Assembly: GCA_937894515.1 (NCBI GenBank)
Contig: CALCRH010000242.1
Location: 1 to 5,314 of the forward strand
DNA: 5,314 nt
From: an uncultured Clostridia bacterium
GTDB lineage: Bacteria > Bacillota > Clostridia > Oscillospirales > Oscillospiraceae
Direction of reading: 5' to 3'
Shown here: piece by piece, positions 1 to 5,314 of the stretch
Numbering within the stretch: the stretch's first letter is position 1
How the letters are laid out: the number at the start of each line of letters is the position of its first letter
The notes under the pieces: model-generated
What the model saw: the letters and a program-made list of their open reading frames with translations, nothing else
What the model was told of the DNA's origin: nothing
The model's database searches: none
Position numbers and translations under genes: made by a program

Positions 1-546
1 GTTGCCGATTTGCTGGCGATCGCCTTGTTCCGCGAGCTCGGGCCTCTCATCACGGCGATCATCCTCGCCGGACGCTCGGGGAGCGCCTTCGCCGCGGAAA
101 TCGGCACGATGAAGGTGAACGAGGAGCTGGATGCGCTGACCACGATGGGCCTCCCGCCGGTTCGCTTCCTGGTGATGCCGCGCCTTGCCGCCGCCATCGC
201 CGCGATGCCGATCCTCACGATCTTCGCCGAACTCGCCGGACTCATCGGCGGGGCGATCGTCCTCGAGGCGATGAACGTCCCGAACGAGGTCTACTGGCGT
301 CACGTGTGTTCTTCTACGACCGCGTTCGCCATTTTGTTCGGACTCGGCAAGAGCTGCCTGTTCGGCTTTCTCGTCGCGCTCATCGGCTGCTCCTGCGGCA
401 TGCGCACGAAATCGACTTCCGACGGTGTCGGCGTTTCCGCGACGAGCGCGGTGGTCGGCGGGATCATCGCGATCGCCGTTACCGACGGACTTCTCGCCGT
501 GATCACCTACGTCTGGGGAATCGGCATGAAGATCGGTGTTGGTTAG
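1..546 (+). CDS. mlaE: MlaE-family lipid ABC transporter permease, 5'-truncated by window edge
   Basis: Integral inner-membrane permease of the MlaFEDB-type system, which moves phospholipids between the inner membrane and the periplasm to maintain outer-membrane asymmetry. Reading starts at base 1 in frame and runs 181 residues to TAG at 544-546. Family members are about 255-260 residues, so roughly the C-terminal 70% is present and the true start lies outside the window. Visible hallmarks are ELGP (residues 12-15), the conserved cytoplasmic stretch around EIGTMKVNEELDAL (33-46), the MPR motif (59-61), and a Gly/Ser/Thr-rich conserved C-terminal loop (about 131-150). Hydrophobic segments lie near 63-90, 107-130 and 146-172. 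The next gene on the same strand begins 19 bases downstream and encodes the matching ATPase, the usual mla gene order. Family assignment rests on motif recognition and is secure; the substrate is inferred from the family. Confidence 0.94.
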   Translation, partial: VADLLAIALFRELGPLITAIILAGRSGSAFAAEIGTMKVNEELDALTTMGLPPVRFLVMPRLAAAIAAMPILTIFAELAGLIGGAIVLEAMNVPNEVYWRHVCSSTTAFAILFGLGKSCLFGFLVALIGCSCGMRTKSTSDGVGVSATSAVVGGIIAIAVTDGLLAVITYVWGIGMKIGVG

Positions 547-562
547 TTGTTAGCTGTTAGAG
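542..562 (+). repeat. Three tandem GTTAGNN heptads between mlaE and mlaF
   Basis: GTTAGTT, GTTAGCT and GTTAGAG follow one another without a gap. The first contains the mlaE stop codon TAG (544-546) and the second puts TAG (551-553) in the mlaF frame, which limits how far upstream mlaF can start. No Shine-Dalgarno-like AGGAGG is seen here; the nearest purine run is AGAGA at 559-563. The role is unknown. It could be a simple repeat with no function. Confidence 0.6.
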
Positions 563-565
563 ATA

Positions 566-1204
566 GTGAGAGAGAATATAATAGAACTGGAGCATGTTAC
601 GGCTGGATATCCGAATGCGGAGATCCTGCGTGACGTTTCGTTCGAGGTGGAGAAGGGCGAGATATTCATTCTGCTCGGAGGTTCGGGTTGCGGCAAGTCG
701 ACGATCATGAAGCATATGATCGGACTCAACCCCGTGCTGAAAGGACGCCTTTCGCTCTGCGGTATGGAGTGGGCTCCCGACACCCGGGAACTGCTTTGCC
801 GCAAGATCGGCGTGATGTACCAGTCCGGCGCGCTCTTCGGCTCGCTCACCTGTCTCGAGAACGTGATGCTGCCGCTCGAGGAATTCACGAAGATGAAGCG
901 CCGCGACCGCGAGGCGAAGGCGCGGGAGCTGCTGGCGGACGCTCGTCCTGACGGGGCTTTACACGGGACTCCGCCTCGGGGACTGCTGCCGGCTGACATG
1001 GGAGAAGGTCAACCTCGAACGGGAGATCATTCAGCTCATCCCCAGCAAGACGCGAAGGATCAGCCCGAATCGAATCGTGACGATTCCGATACACCCGCAC
1101 CTTGCGAAGATCTACCAGAAGCTCTCGGTCGGCAGGGAGAGCGTCGAAGTAGGCGAGAAGAAACCGTCGGGCGGCAGCGCAGAGCCGAATTACATCCTCC
1201 CTGA
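566..1204 (+). CDS. mlaF: MlaF-like ABC ATPase, broken: only the N-terminal ~125 residues are MlaF
   Basis: ATPase subunit that would power the MlaE permease. GTG at 566 is the best start: the frame has a stop at 551-553 and the encoded N-terminus aligns with where MlaF proteins begin. Walker A GGSGCGKST is at residues 38-46 with the lysine at 44. The Q-loop region around MYQSGALFGSLT places the glutamine at 86, followed by LENVMLPL, typical of the MlaF subfamily. Family resemblance ends near residue 125 (base about 940), just after KARELLAD. The ABC signature LSGGM, Walker B, D-loop and H-loop are all absent. The remaining frame to TGA at 1202-1204 is low-complexity Arg/Pro/Gln sequence read out of phase across the integrase gene, so it is not real protein homology. 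The product could not hydrolyse ATP. Either the gene is disrupted or the sequence is chimeric at this point. The family call is confident; reality of the full 212-residue product is doubtful. Confidence 0.8.
   Translation: MRENIIELEHVTAGYPNAEILRDVSFEVEKGEIFILLGGSGCGKSTIMKHMIGLNPVLKGRLSLCGMEWAPDTRELLCRKIGVMYQSGALFGSLTCLENVMLPLEEFTKMKRRDREAKARELLADARPDGALHGTPPRGLLPADMGEGQPRTGDHSAHPQQDAKDQPESNRDDSDTPAPCEDLPEALGRQGERRSRREETVGRQRRAELHPP
927..945. other. Breakpoint joining mlaF to a 5'-truncated integrase
   Basis: Up to about 938 the frame in phase with 566 reads like MlaF (ARELLAD). From about 933 or 942 the frame two bases away reads WRT then LVLTGLYTGLRLGD, a classic tyrosine-recombinase opening of box I. 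Both readings are plausible over the same few bases, so the exact point cannot be fixed and a short shared sequence may lie at the join. No flanking duplication, inverted repeat or att-like core could be recognised. Confidence 0.75.
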
Positions 1205-1517
1205 GATCGGGAAGATGTACACGCAATCGACCCATCGGGTTTCTTTCAATCTCGAAAAGATATTCAAGGCGGCGGGCATCCAGATGTCGGTGGAGGTTGA
1301 CGGACGCAGATGCAAGGTGCCGGAGGCGACGTTCCATTCGCTCCGCCATACGTTCGTTTCGATGGCGGCTAACGCGGGCATCCCGCTTCACGTCATTCAG
1401 TCAATCGTCGGTCACGAGTCCAGGGCGATGACTTGGCATTACTACCACGAGGACGAGGGGCTGCTTCGGGAAGCCATCGCAACGATTCCATCATTTGAGG
1501 AGGTAACCAGGAAATGA
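942..1517 (+). CDS. Tyrosine recombinase / phage-type integrase, catalytic domain only (N-terminus missing)
   Basis: Site-specific recombinase of the lambda-integrase superfamily, which cuts and rejoins DNA through a covalent phosphotyrosine. The frame gives 191 residues from about 942 to TGA at 1515-1517. Catalytic residues are visible in order: Arg I in TGLRLGD (codon 972-974); a probable beta-hairpin lysine in PSKT (1047-1049); HSLRHTF with His at 1335-1337 and Arg II at 1344-1346; GHES with His at 1413-1415; and MTWHYYH with the probable nucleophile Tyr at 1440-1442. The SAM-like arm/core-binding domain and the start of the catalytic domain, about half of a usual 350-400 residue protein, are absent; mlaF sequence sits there instead. 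A GTG at 1077 could serve as a start but would remove Arg I, so I reject it as the real gene start. The stop overlaps the next gene's ATG, implying translational coupling. As it stands the protein should be inactive. Confidence 0.88.
   Translation, partial: LVLTGLYTGLRLGDCCRLTWEKVNLEREIIQLIPSKTRRISPNRIVTIPIHPHLAKIYQKLSVGRESVEVGEKKPSGGSAEPNYILPEIGKMYTQSTHRVSFNLEKIFKAAGIQMSVEVDGRRCKVPEATFHSLRHTFVSMAANAGIPLHVIQSIVGHESRAMTWHYYHEDEGLLREAIATIPSFEEVTRK
1498..1504 (+). promoter_or_regulatory. Strong ribosome binding site for the first HTH gene
   Basis: AGGAGGT, a near-perfect anti-Shine-Dalgarno match, ends nine bases before ATG at 1514. It lies inside the last integrase codons, and this supports 1514 as the true start and coupling of the two genes. 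Confidence 0.75.
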
Positions 1518-1825
1518 GAGCAGAGGTTGAAATCGCAATGCGGACGCTTTTGATGGCAGATCCGTCCGTGCCGCCGGACGGGAGGATCGACAGGGCCGTG
1601 GACGCGCTGCGGGGAATCCGGCACGATCTGCCCGACCTTGTCCGCATGAAGGAGCTGCGGTCCATGCTGCACTTGTCCGATCCGACGATCAAGAGCCTCA
1701 TTCGGACCGGAAGGCTTAAGAGGGTCGTCGGGACGGGGAATGCGATGCTTGGCGTATCAAGGGAAAGCGTCAGGGCGTTCATTCGGGGCGAGATCCGCCT
1801 TGAGGACGGGACGCTGATCGTCTGA
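1514..1825 (+). CDS. Small helix-turn-helix (excisionase/MerR-like) DNA-binding protein, copy 1
   Basis: Protein of 103 residues. Its central-to-C-terminal part, about 42-93, reads as a winged-helix excisionase-type fold: LVRMKELRSMLHLSDPTI resembles a helix-turn-helix, followed by KSLIRTGRLKRVVG (recognition helix and wing) and the typical end GVSRESVRAFIRGE. The N-terminal 40 residues hold a segment centred on VPPDGRID (19-26) that I do not recognise from a named family but which is shared with the next gene. ATG overlaps the integrase stop as ATGA and has a strong ribosome binding site. Position directly after an integrase suggests a recombination directionality factor or a repressor of the element; this is inference from context, since many HTH_17-like proteins have other roles. 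The protein aligns without gaps to residues 1-93 of the downstream paralog, with 38 identities by hand count. Confidence 0.82.
   Translation: MRAEVEIAMRTLLMADPSVPPDGRIDRAVDALRGIRHDLPDLVRMKELRSMLHLSDPTIKSLIRTGRLKRVVGTGNAMLGVSRESVRAFIRGEIRLEDGTLIV
1571..1585 (+). repeat. 15-base identical segment shared by the two HTH genes (copy A)
   Basis: CCGCCGGACGGGAGG here recurs exactly at 1905-1919, encoding the PPDGR core in both proteins. Surrounding codons differ, so this is conserved coding sequence from an old duplication, or it was kept alike by conversion or constraint. Confidence 0.7.
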
Positions 1826-1834
1826 AGAATATCG

Positions 1835-1841
1835 AAAGGGG
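1835..1841 (+). promoter_or_regulatory. Ribosome binding site for the second HTH gene
   Basis: AAAGGGG lies six bases before ATG at 1848 in the 22-base gap between the two HTH genes. It is a moderate match and supports this start. There is no room for a separate promoter, so co-transcription with the upstream gene is likely. Confidence 0.55.
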
Positions 1842-1847
1842 TGCATC

Positions 1848-2228
1848 ATGAAGCGCGAGGTGGAGATGGCTTTAAGGCTGCTTTTCAGATCCGACACGTC
1901 GATCCCGCCGGACGGGAGGGTTGATCTGGCAATCGAGATCCTGAAAGGGCATAATGCGAAACAGCCGCCGGTTATCAAGGTGAGACAGGCGGCCGACATT
2001 CTCCATGTCGACCGCAGCACGGTAGACGGACTCATCAGAAAGGGGAAGCTGGTCAAGATCGTCGGGAAGAAGGGCCGGCTCTTCGGGATTTCACGCGAGA
2101 GTCTCGCCGCCTACCTGCGAGGGGAAGTCGCCGCGTCGACCGATCAGCGCAAGATCGCGGAATTGCGCAGGGCTATGGACGAGTCGCTTAAAGAGGACAT
2201 AGCCCGTGCGCATCCGCGCAAGCGTTAG
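1848..2228 (+). CDS. Small helix-turn-helix (excisionase/MerR-like) DNA-binding protein, copy 2
   Basis: Protein of 126 residues and paralog of the gene at 1514. The first 93 residues align gap-free with copy 1 (about 41% identity by hand count), including the N-terminal EVE, the IPPDGRVD segment (19-26), the helix-turn-helix region around VRQAADILHVDRSTV, GLIRKGKL, and ISRESLAAYLRGE. After residue 93 it carries an extra 33-residue charged tail rich in Lys, Arg and Glu (KIAELRRAMDESLKEDIA), predicted by eye to be a helix that could mediate dimerisation or DNA contact. The tail is not present in copy 1. Both copies are kept intact while the integrase before them is broken. The TAG stop (2226-2228) overlaps the stop of a minus-strand gene. 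The likely role is a DNA-binding accessory or regulator of a mobile element; the exact function is not known. Confidence 0.82.
   Translation: MKREVEMALRLLFRSDTSIPPDGRVDLAIEILKGHNAKQPPVIKVRQAADILHVDRSTVDGLIRKGKLVKIVGKKGRLFGISRESLAAYLRGEVAASTDQRKIAELRRAMDESLKEDIARAHPRKR
1905..1919 (+). repeat. 15-base identical segment shared by the two HTH genes (copy B)
   Basis: Second exact copy of CCGCCGGACGGGAGG, 334 bases after the first and at the same codon phase in the second HTH gene. Confidence 0.7.
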
Positions 2229-2347
2229 TGCGCCAACGCCGCGCCCACGATGCCGCCGACAATCGCACCGCCGAGGACGGCGAGGCCGTTGCCGCCGTGG
2301 TGGACGTGAACGACCGGCGGCGGTGGCGGCGGCGGCGGTGGCGGCGG
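2225..2347 (-). CDS. C-terminal tail of a polyproline / glycine-zipper protein, 5'-truncated
   Basis: Read on the minus strand, 40 residues end at TAA (complement of 2225-2227). About eleven prolines (2315-2347) are followed by VVHVHHGGNG and then LAVLGGAIVGGIVGAALAH. The last part has the spacing GxxxGxxxG with Ala/Ile/Val between, as in glycine-zipper segments of small outer-membrane-associated or membrane-inserting proteins. His residues cluster before it. The start is missing: upstream of the Pro run the frame reads only the antisense of another gene's Gly-rich part and hits a stop at 2378-2380. Its stop overlaps the convergent HTH stop within TTAG at 2225-2228, so the two genes are tail to tail with no gap. 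It is too short for standard gene calling. I regard it as a real gene fragment because of the ordered zipper and exact stop placement, but the function is unknown. Confidence 0.6.
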   Translation of the reverse strand, partial: PPPPPPPPPPPVVHVHHGGNGLAVLGGAIVGGIVGAALAH

Positions 2348-5314
2348 CCGTGCCGGTGGTGTATCATATACCAATGCTCAATATGCACCGTTTTATGCCA
2401 GTTATGTCGGCGGCGGCGGAACTGGAAATGCTACCGGTACCGGCTCAACAACAACGACACAATACTATAATACCGGCTTTTCTCCGAATAACTGGGATGG
2501 AACAAACGGTTGGGCAAAAGGCGGCGCGGGTGCCGGTGCGGGTACGGCAAAGGCTGCGGGCACCGCGACTCTTGGCGCAATAGTTACCTATAATCCGCAG
2601 AACGGTGCCGCTACGTGGGCAAACAACAACGTAACGGTTGGCGTTGCCATGCCTTCGACCACAAAACCGACCTATAACGGCTTCACCTTTGCCGGTTGGT
2701 ACGATGATCCCGTCGGCGGTACGCAGTATTACAACGCGAACAATGCCAGCGTAAGACCGATGACCAACTGCGACATCACTCTTTACGCGCATTGGACGAC
2801 CAACAATGGGATCAATGTCGCCAATCAGACGCAGATCATCGAAGCCTTCAAGTGGGCGCCGACCAACAACACGGCGATCACCGTCAATCTGGCTGCAAAC
2901 TTTAACGTCGATTACGCATTGGAATCGGGAATCATCGAATATGCAGGGCAGAATATCATTCTCGATTTAAAAGGCTATAGCATTACACAGATAAACAAAA
3001 ATCATACTGACATTATAAAACTGGCGGGTGGTACGCTTACCGTCAGGGATTCCTCAGCGGCTAAGACCGGCAAACTCACCATGAGCAGTACGGCGGTTTC
3101 CTGCTCCGCTATTTGGATTAACAATGCCGGCGCCGTCTGCAATTTAGAATCCGGCACGATTACAGGAATCCGTACGAATTATGATGGCGGCGGTGTATGT
3201 CTAAGCGCCGGCACCTTCAGCATGAAAGGCGGTGTCATTGAAAACTGCACTGCGGTTAGATACGGCGGCGCTGTTTATGTCGCGGGCACTTTCAATATGT
3301 CCGGCGGCGTGATTCGCAACTGTTCTGTTACAACTACCGCACAGTATCAGGGCAAAGGCGGTGCAGTTTATATGGCAAGCGGTACATATAATATGTCCGG
3401 CGGCTACATGATTAACTGTACAGCCTCCCGTGTCGGCGGTGGTGTTATGGTTAGCGGTACAAGCAGTAGAATGAATATGACCGGCGGTATCGCGTGGAAT
3501 TGCTCAGTGGGCGGCAGTGTTCTTAGTGTTACCAATGAAAATGGCGGCGTAATTAACAAAACCGGCGGTCTTGTCGATCCCGCGATCGACCTCACGCTGG
3601 AAAACCCGCTGGCTCCCATCGTCAATATTACGATGAAGGATAATATTGACCTCACGAGCAGTGTTGTCATGAAGATGAAGCAGACGATCACGTTGGATTT
3701 GAACGGTAAAACGCTGACACAGACAAAAACCACTCATACTGACGTGCTTGATTTGGGCGGTCCTACGACATTGCATATTCAGGATTCTGTTGGAGGAGGA
3801 ACCATAACACGAAGCGATGCCGCTACGACGGTTTGTGGTGTCTATCTCTATCATAATGACGCTGTGCTGTATCTGCATTCCGGGACCATTTCAAATATGA
3901 ATAACCAGTACTGGGGCAGCGGCGTATCTGTTGCCAATGGCAAATTCTATATGGACGGCGGCACCATTTCTGGCTGCCGTGCAGGACAATACGGCGGCGG
4001 TGTCGGTTGTAAAGGTTATTTTGAAATGACCGGTGGCACGATCACGGGATGTTCGGCTGCACAGTACGGCGGCGGTGTATATTTCCCGTCAAATTGCACG
4101 TTTATCATGACCAACGGCACGATCTCCAACTGTACCGCAGGATCCAGCGGTGGCGGTGTGGATTCCGACGGTATCTTCACCATGACCGGCGGCACCATTG
4201 AAAACTGCACCTCCGGCACCTGCGGCGGTGGCGTTTACGTCCATAACACCAGTACATTCACGATGACTGACTCAATCATCAAAGATTGTACTGCCAAAAC
4301 CTATGGCGGCGGTGTTTACGTCAAAGGCAGCACCGGTAAATTCTACATGACACGCAGCACCATTGAAGGTTGCAAGGCCTTGTATGCTACCGGCGGCGGC
4401 GTGGATAATGACGCCATCTTCACCATGACCGACAGTATTATCAAGGATTGCTCCGTGGTCGGCTGCGGCGGTGCTTTGTACAATTACAGCACCGGCACGT
4501 TCACCATGAGCGGAAACAGCAAAATCATAAACTGCTCGGCTACTGCTTATGACGCAACCTGGAATGGCAGAGGCGGCGCGATTTGCAACATCGGCACCAT
4601 CAACATGGAAAACGGAGAGATCAGCGGCTGCACGACTGCCAATGAAACGCTTGGCGCAGGCGGTGTGGAGCAGAGCAGCGGCACGTTCAATCTGCAGAGC
4701 GGCATTCTTTGGGGCAACAAAAATACCGTCACCGATAAAGTAAACAGTCTCTATCAGACAGGCGGCACTCTCAACAAGACAGGCGGCTACATCGACCCGA
4801 AGACCGTGATCACCCTTGACCCGAACGGCGGCACAGCCGGCACGGAAAGCATCACGGTGTATTACGGCGATACCGCTATGCCTGCGATCGAGACCCTGCC
4901 CACCCGCGAGGGCTACACCTTCAACGGCTTCTTTGATGCGGCAAATGGCGGCACACAGTATTACGACGCCGACGGCAAAGACGTGAGCGGCATAGGCGAA
5001 GAGAAAATGTGGGATAAGCTGGACGAGAGCATGACTCTCTACGCCCAGTGGACACCTGCGACTTACAATGTTACGCTGAACTATAACGACGGTACAGGCG
5101 ATCCCCTCACATCCTACACATACGGCATCGGCGCAAAACTTCCGGATCCCACAAGAAGCAAATACGTTTTCCGCGGTTGGTTCAATAACGGGGACTTCAC
5201 AGGCTCGCCGGTTGAAGCAATTTCGAGTACCGATTACGGTGATAAGACGTTCTACGCCAAGTGGCTTACCGTCACCGACGCACACCTCGAAAGCGGCAAA
5301 TGTGATGTCGGCGG
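2310..5314 (+). CDS. Large repeat-rich surface/secreted protein: InlB B-repeats and beta-helix, both ends missing
   Basis: One open frame of 1,001 codons runs from just after a stop (TGA 2307-2309) off the right edge. There is no ATG, GTG or TTG before ATG 2649, which falls inside a folded repeat, so the N-terminus and any signal peptide are missing. Order of parts: a Gly-rich stretch with Ser/Thr and Tyr (2316-2582); an InlB/Listeria-Bacteroides B-repeat (2583-2795); beta-helix module 1 (about 2811-3581); beta-helix module 2 (about 3582-4799); B-repeats at 4806-5051 and 5064-5264; then the start of another segment. B-repeats and right-handed beta-helices are known in large adhesin-like or cell-surface proteins of gut and host-associated bacteria, so a surface or secreted role is inferred. 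No catalytic motif, LPXTG, S-layer, autotransporter or type IX sorting element is visible. GC content is uneven and in places much lower than in the genes to the left. The binding partner cannot be named. Confidence 0.88.
2315..2348. repeat. GGC/GGT triplet tract and probable junction between two genes on opposite strands
   Basis: About eleven near-identical GGC or GGT triplets stand in a row. On the plus strand they give polyglycine at the head of the large surface protein. On the minus strand, in another phase, they give polyproline of the glycine-zipper protein. Each gene makes sense on only one side of the tract, and neither has a start codon. Such low-complexity sequence is a common place for misassembly or repeat-mediated recombination. 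Confidence 0.7.
2583..2795 (+). repeat. InlB-type B-repeat 1 of the surface protein
   Basis: A 71-residue unit opens with VTYNPQNGA, has the core PTYNGFTFAGWYDDPVGGTQYY, lacking only the usual PTREGY spelling, and ends TLYAHW. The GY/F-F-GW...TLYAxW pattern is that of the Listeria-Bacteroides (Flg_new) repeat, a small beta-rich stalk or spacer unit. Confidence 0.85.
2811..3581 (+). repeat. Beta-helix module 1, five rungs
   Basis: The module opens with a capping segment containing ILDLKGYSIT (2958-2987) and NHTD, then has rungs whose central Met/Leu codons lie at 3144, 3222, 3297, 3393 and 3477 (spacing 26, 25, 32 and 28 residues). The consensus rung is NMSGGVIxNCT followed by a GGGV/GGAV turn. 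Four of five rungs carry a Cys at the same place. It ends with NKTGGLVDP (3555-3581), a motif repeated at the end of module 2. The fold call (right-handed beta-helix) is inferred from the repeat pattern. Confidence 0.75.
3582..4799 (+). repeat. Beta-helix module 2, eleven rungs
   Basis: The capping segment repeats the layout of module 1: ITLDLNGKTLT (3687-3719), then THTD and a DSVGGGTI stretch. The rung centres lie at 3873, 3951, 4026, 4107, 4182, 4263, 4347, 4425, 4506, 4605 and 4692, with spacing 25-28 residues apart from the last two (33 and 29). The consensus is FTMTGGTIxNCT plus GGGV; rungs at 4263 and 4425 share TMTDSIIKDC. Nine of eleven rungs have the Cys. It closes with NKTGGYIDP (4773-4799). 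The matching cap positions of the two modules are 732 bases (244 codons) apart, indicating duplication of a whole module followed by rung gain or loss. Confidence 0.77.
4806..5051 (+). repeat. InlB-type B-repeat 2 of the surface protein
   Basis: An 82-residue unit begins VITLDPNGGTAG, contains the textbook core LPTREGYTFNGFFD with GGTQYYDADG, and ends TLYAQW. It carries a charged insert (about GEEKMWDKLDES) before the last strand, which makes it longer than the other two copies. Confidence 0.87.
5064..5264 (+). repeat. InlB-type B-repeat 3 of the surface protein
   Basis: A 67-residue unit begins YNVTLNYNDGTG, has the core DPTRSKYVFRGWFNN and ends TFYAKW. It follows repeat 2 after a four-residue TPAT link, as in tandem stalks. 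The protein continues past it to the window end. Confidence 0.83.

Noticed and set aside
885..1391. Minus-strand frame of 168 residues over the integrase
   Set aside because: Arg/Leu-rich shadow of a plus-strand gene that carries all catalytic motifs in order.
1077..1517. Integrase read as a complete 146-residue gene from GTG 1077
   Set aside because: The same frame continues upstream with the box I arginine motif TGLRLGD, so 1077 is internal and the gene is truncated rather than short.
2315..2348. Phase-variation switch by slippage of the triplet tract
   Set aside because: The unit is three bases, so slippage would change length but not frame, and the tract is more simply explained as a junction.
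2206..2583. Plus-strand frame of 125 residues starting at ATG 2206
   Set aside because: Arg/Ala-rich out-of-phase reading through the triplet tract, overlapping the HTH gene and the true Gly-rich frame; no homology-like pattern.
3404..3878. Minus-strand frames of 109 and 124 residues within the beta-helix region
   Set aside because: They overlap a strongly patterned plus-strand coding sequence and show only composition-driven hydrophobic or random sequence.
3222..4640. Chlamydial-type polymorphic outer-membrane protein (GGA[ILV]/FxxN) repeats
   Set aside because: GGAV, GGAI or GGAL appear in some turns but the partner FxxN motif is lacking and GGGV is the commoner turn; a generic beta-helix fits better.
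3144..4700. Regularly spaced 75-84 base repeats as a CRISPR-like or satellite array
   Set aside because: The period is a codon multiple, the units are degenerate at DNA level, and they encode matching protein rungs, so this is protein repeat structure.
4272..5285. Open minus-strand frame of 337 residues across the surface gene
   Set aside because: It is the antisense of a repetitive Gly/Thr/Asn-rich gene; the plus strand shows clear B-repeats and rungs with conserved motifs, while the minus reading has no recognisable domain.
942..5314. Recombinase-controlled inversion switch for the surface protein
   Set aside because: The recombinase lacks its DNA-binding half, no inverted repeats were seen around the surface gene, and a doubtful join separates the two.

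Overview
The window looks like a mosaic of three pieces that do not belong to one continuous locus. The left piece (1 to about 935) is the end of an MlaE lipid-transport permease followed by the first 125 or so residues of its MlaF ATPase partner. This pair points to a diderm (Gram-negative-type) bacterium. The GC-rich codons there, the mobile-element genes and the later InlB-type/beta-helix surface protein would fit a gut-associated Verrucomicrobiota/Kiritimatiellota/Lentisphaerota-like organism, but this taxonomic guess is weak.

The middle piece (about 935 to about 2330) is mobile-element DNA. It holds the catalytic half of a phage-type tyrosine recombinase whose N-terminal half is missing, with mlaF lying where that half should be. 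Two tandem paralogous helix-turn-helix (excisionase-like) genes follow. The first overlaps the integrase stop by ATGA, and the second starts 22 bases after the first ends. The second converges on the minus-strand tail of a polyproline/glycine-zipper protein, and the two stop codons overlap.

The right piece (about 2316 to 5314) is one open frame of 1,001 codons with no start codon and no stop in the window. It encodes part of a large secreted or surface protein: a Gly-rich stretch, one InlB-type B-repeat, two beta-helix modules of 25-33 residue rungs with a recurring cysteine, and two more B-repeats. GC content drops in parts of this piece (38 of 60 bases are G/C at 1-60 but 20 of 60 at 2941-3000, hand counts).

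The two joins are the most informative parts. At about 930-945 the ATPase frame stops resembling its family and an integrase frame begins in another phase. At 2315-2348 a GGC/GGT triplet tract reads as polyproline on the minus strand and polyglycine on the plus strand, and it separates two genes each missing its start. A chimeric assembly explains both joins most simply; real rearrangement by a mobile element is the alternative. I found no RNA gene, CRISPR array or convincing terminator, and I do not claim a new defence or metabolic system. The least familiar biology is the paired HTH family with its shared N-terminal PPDGR module and the duplicated cysteine-ladder beta-helix.
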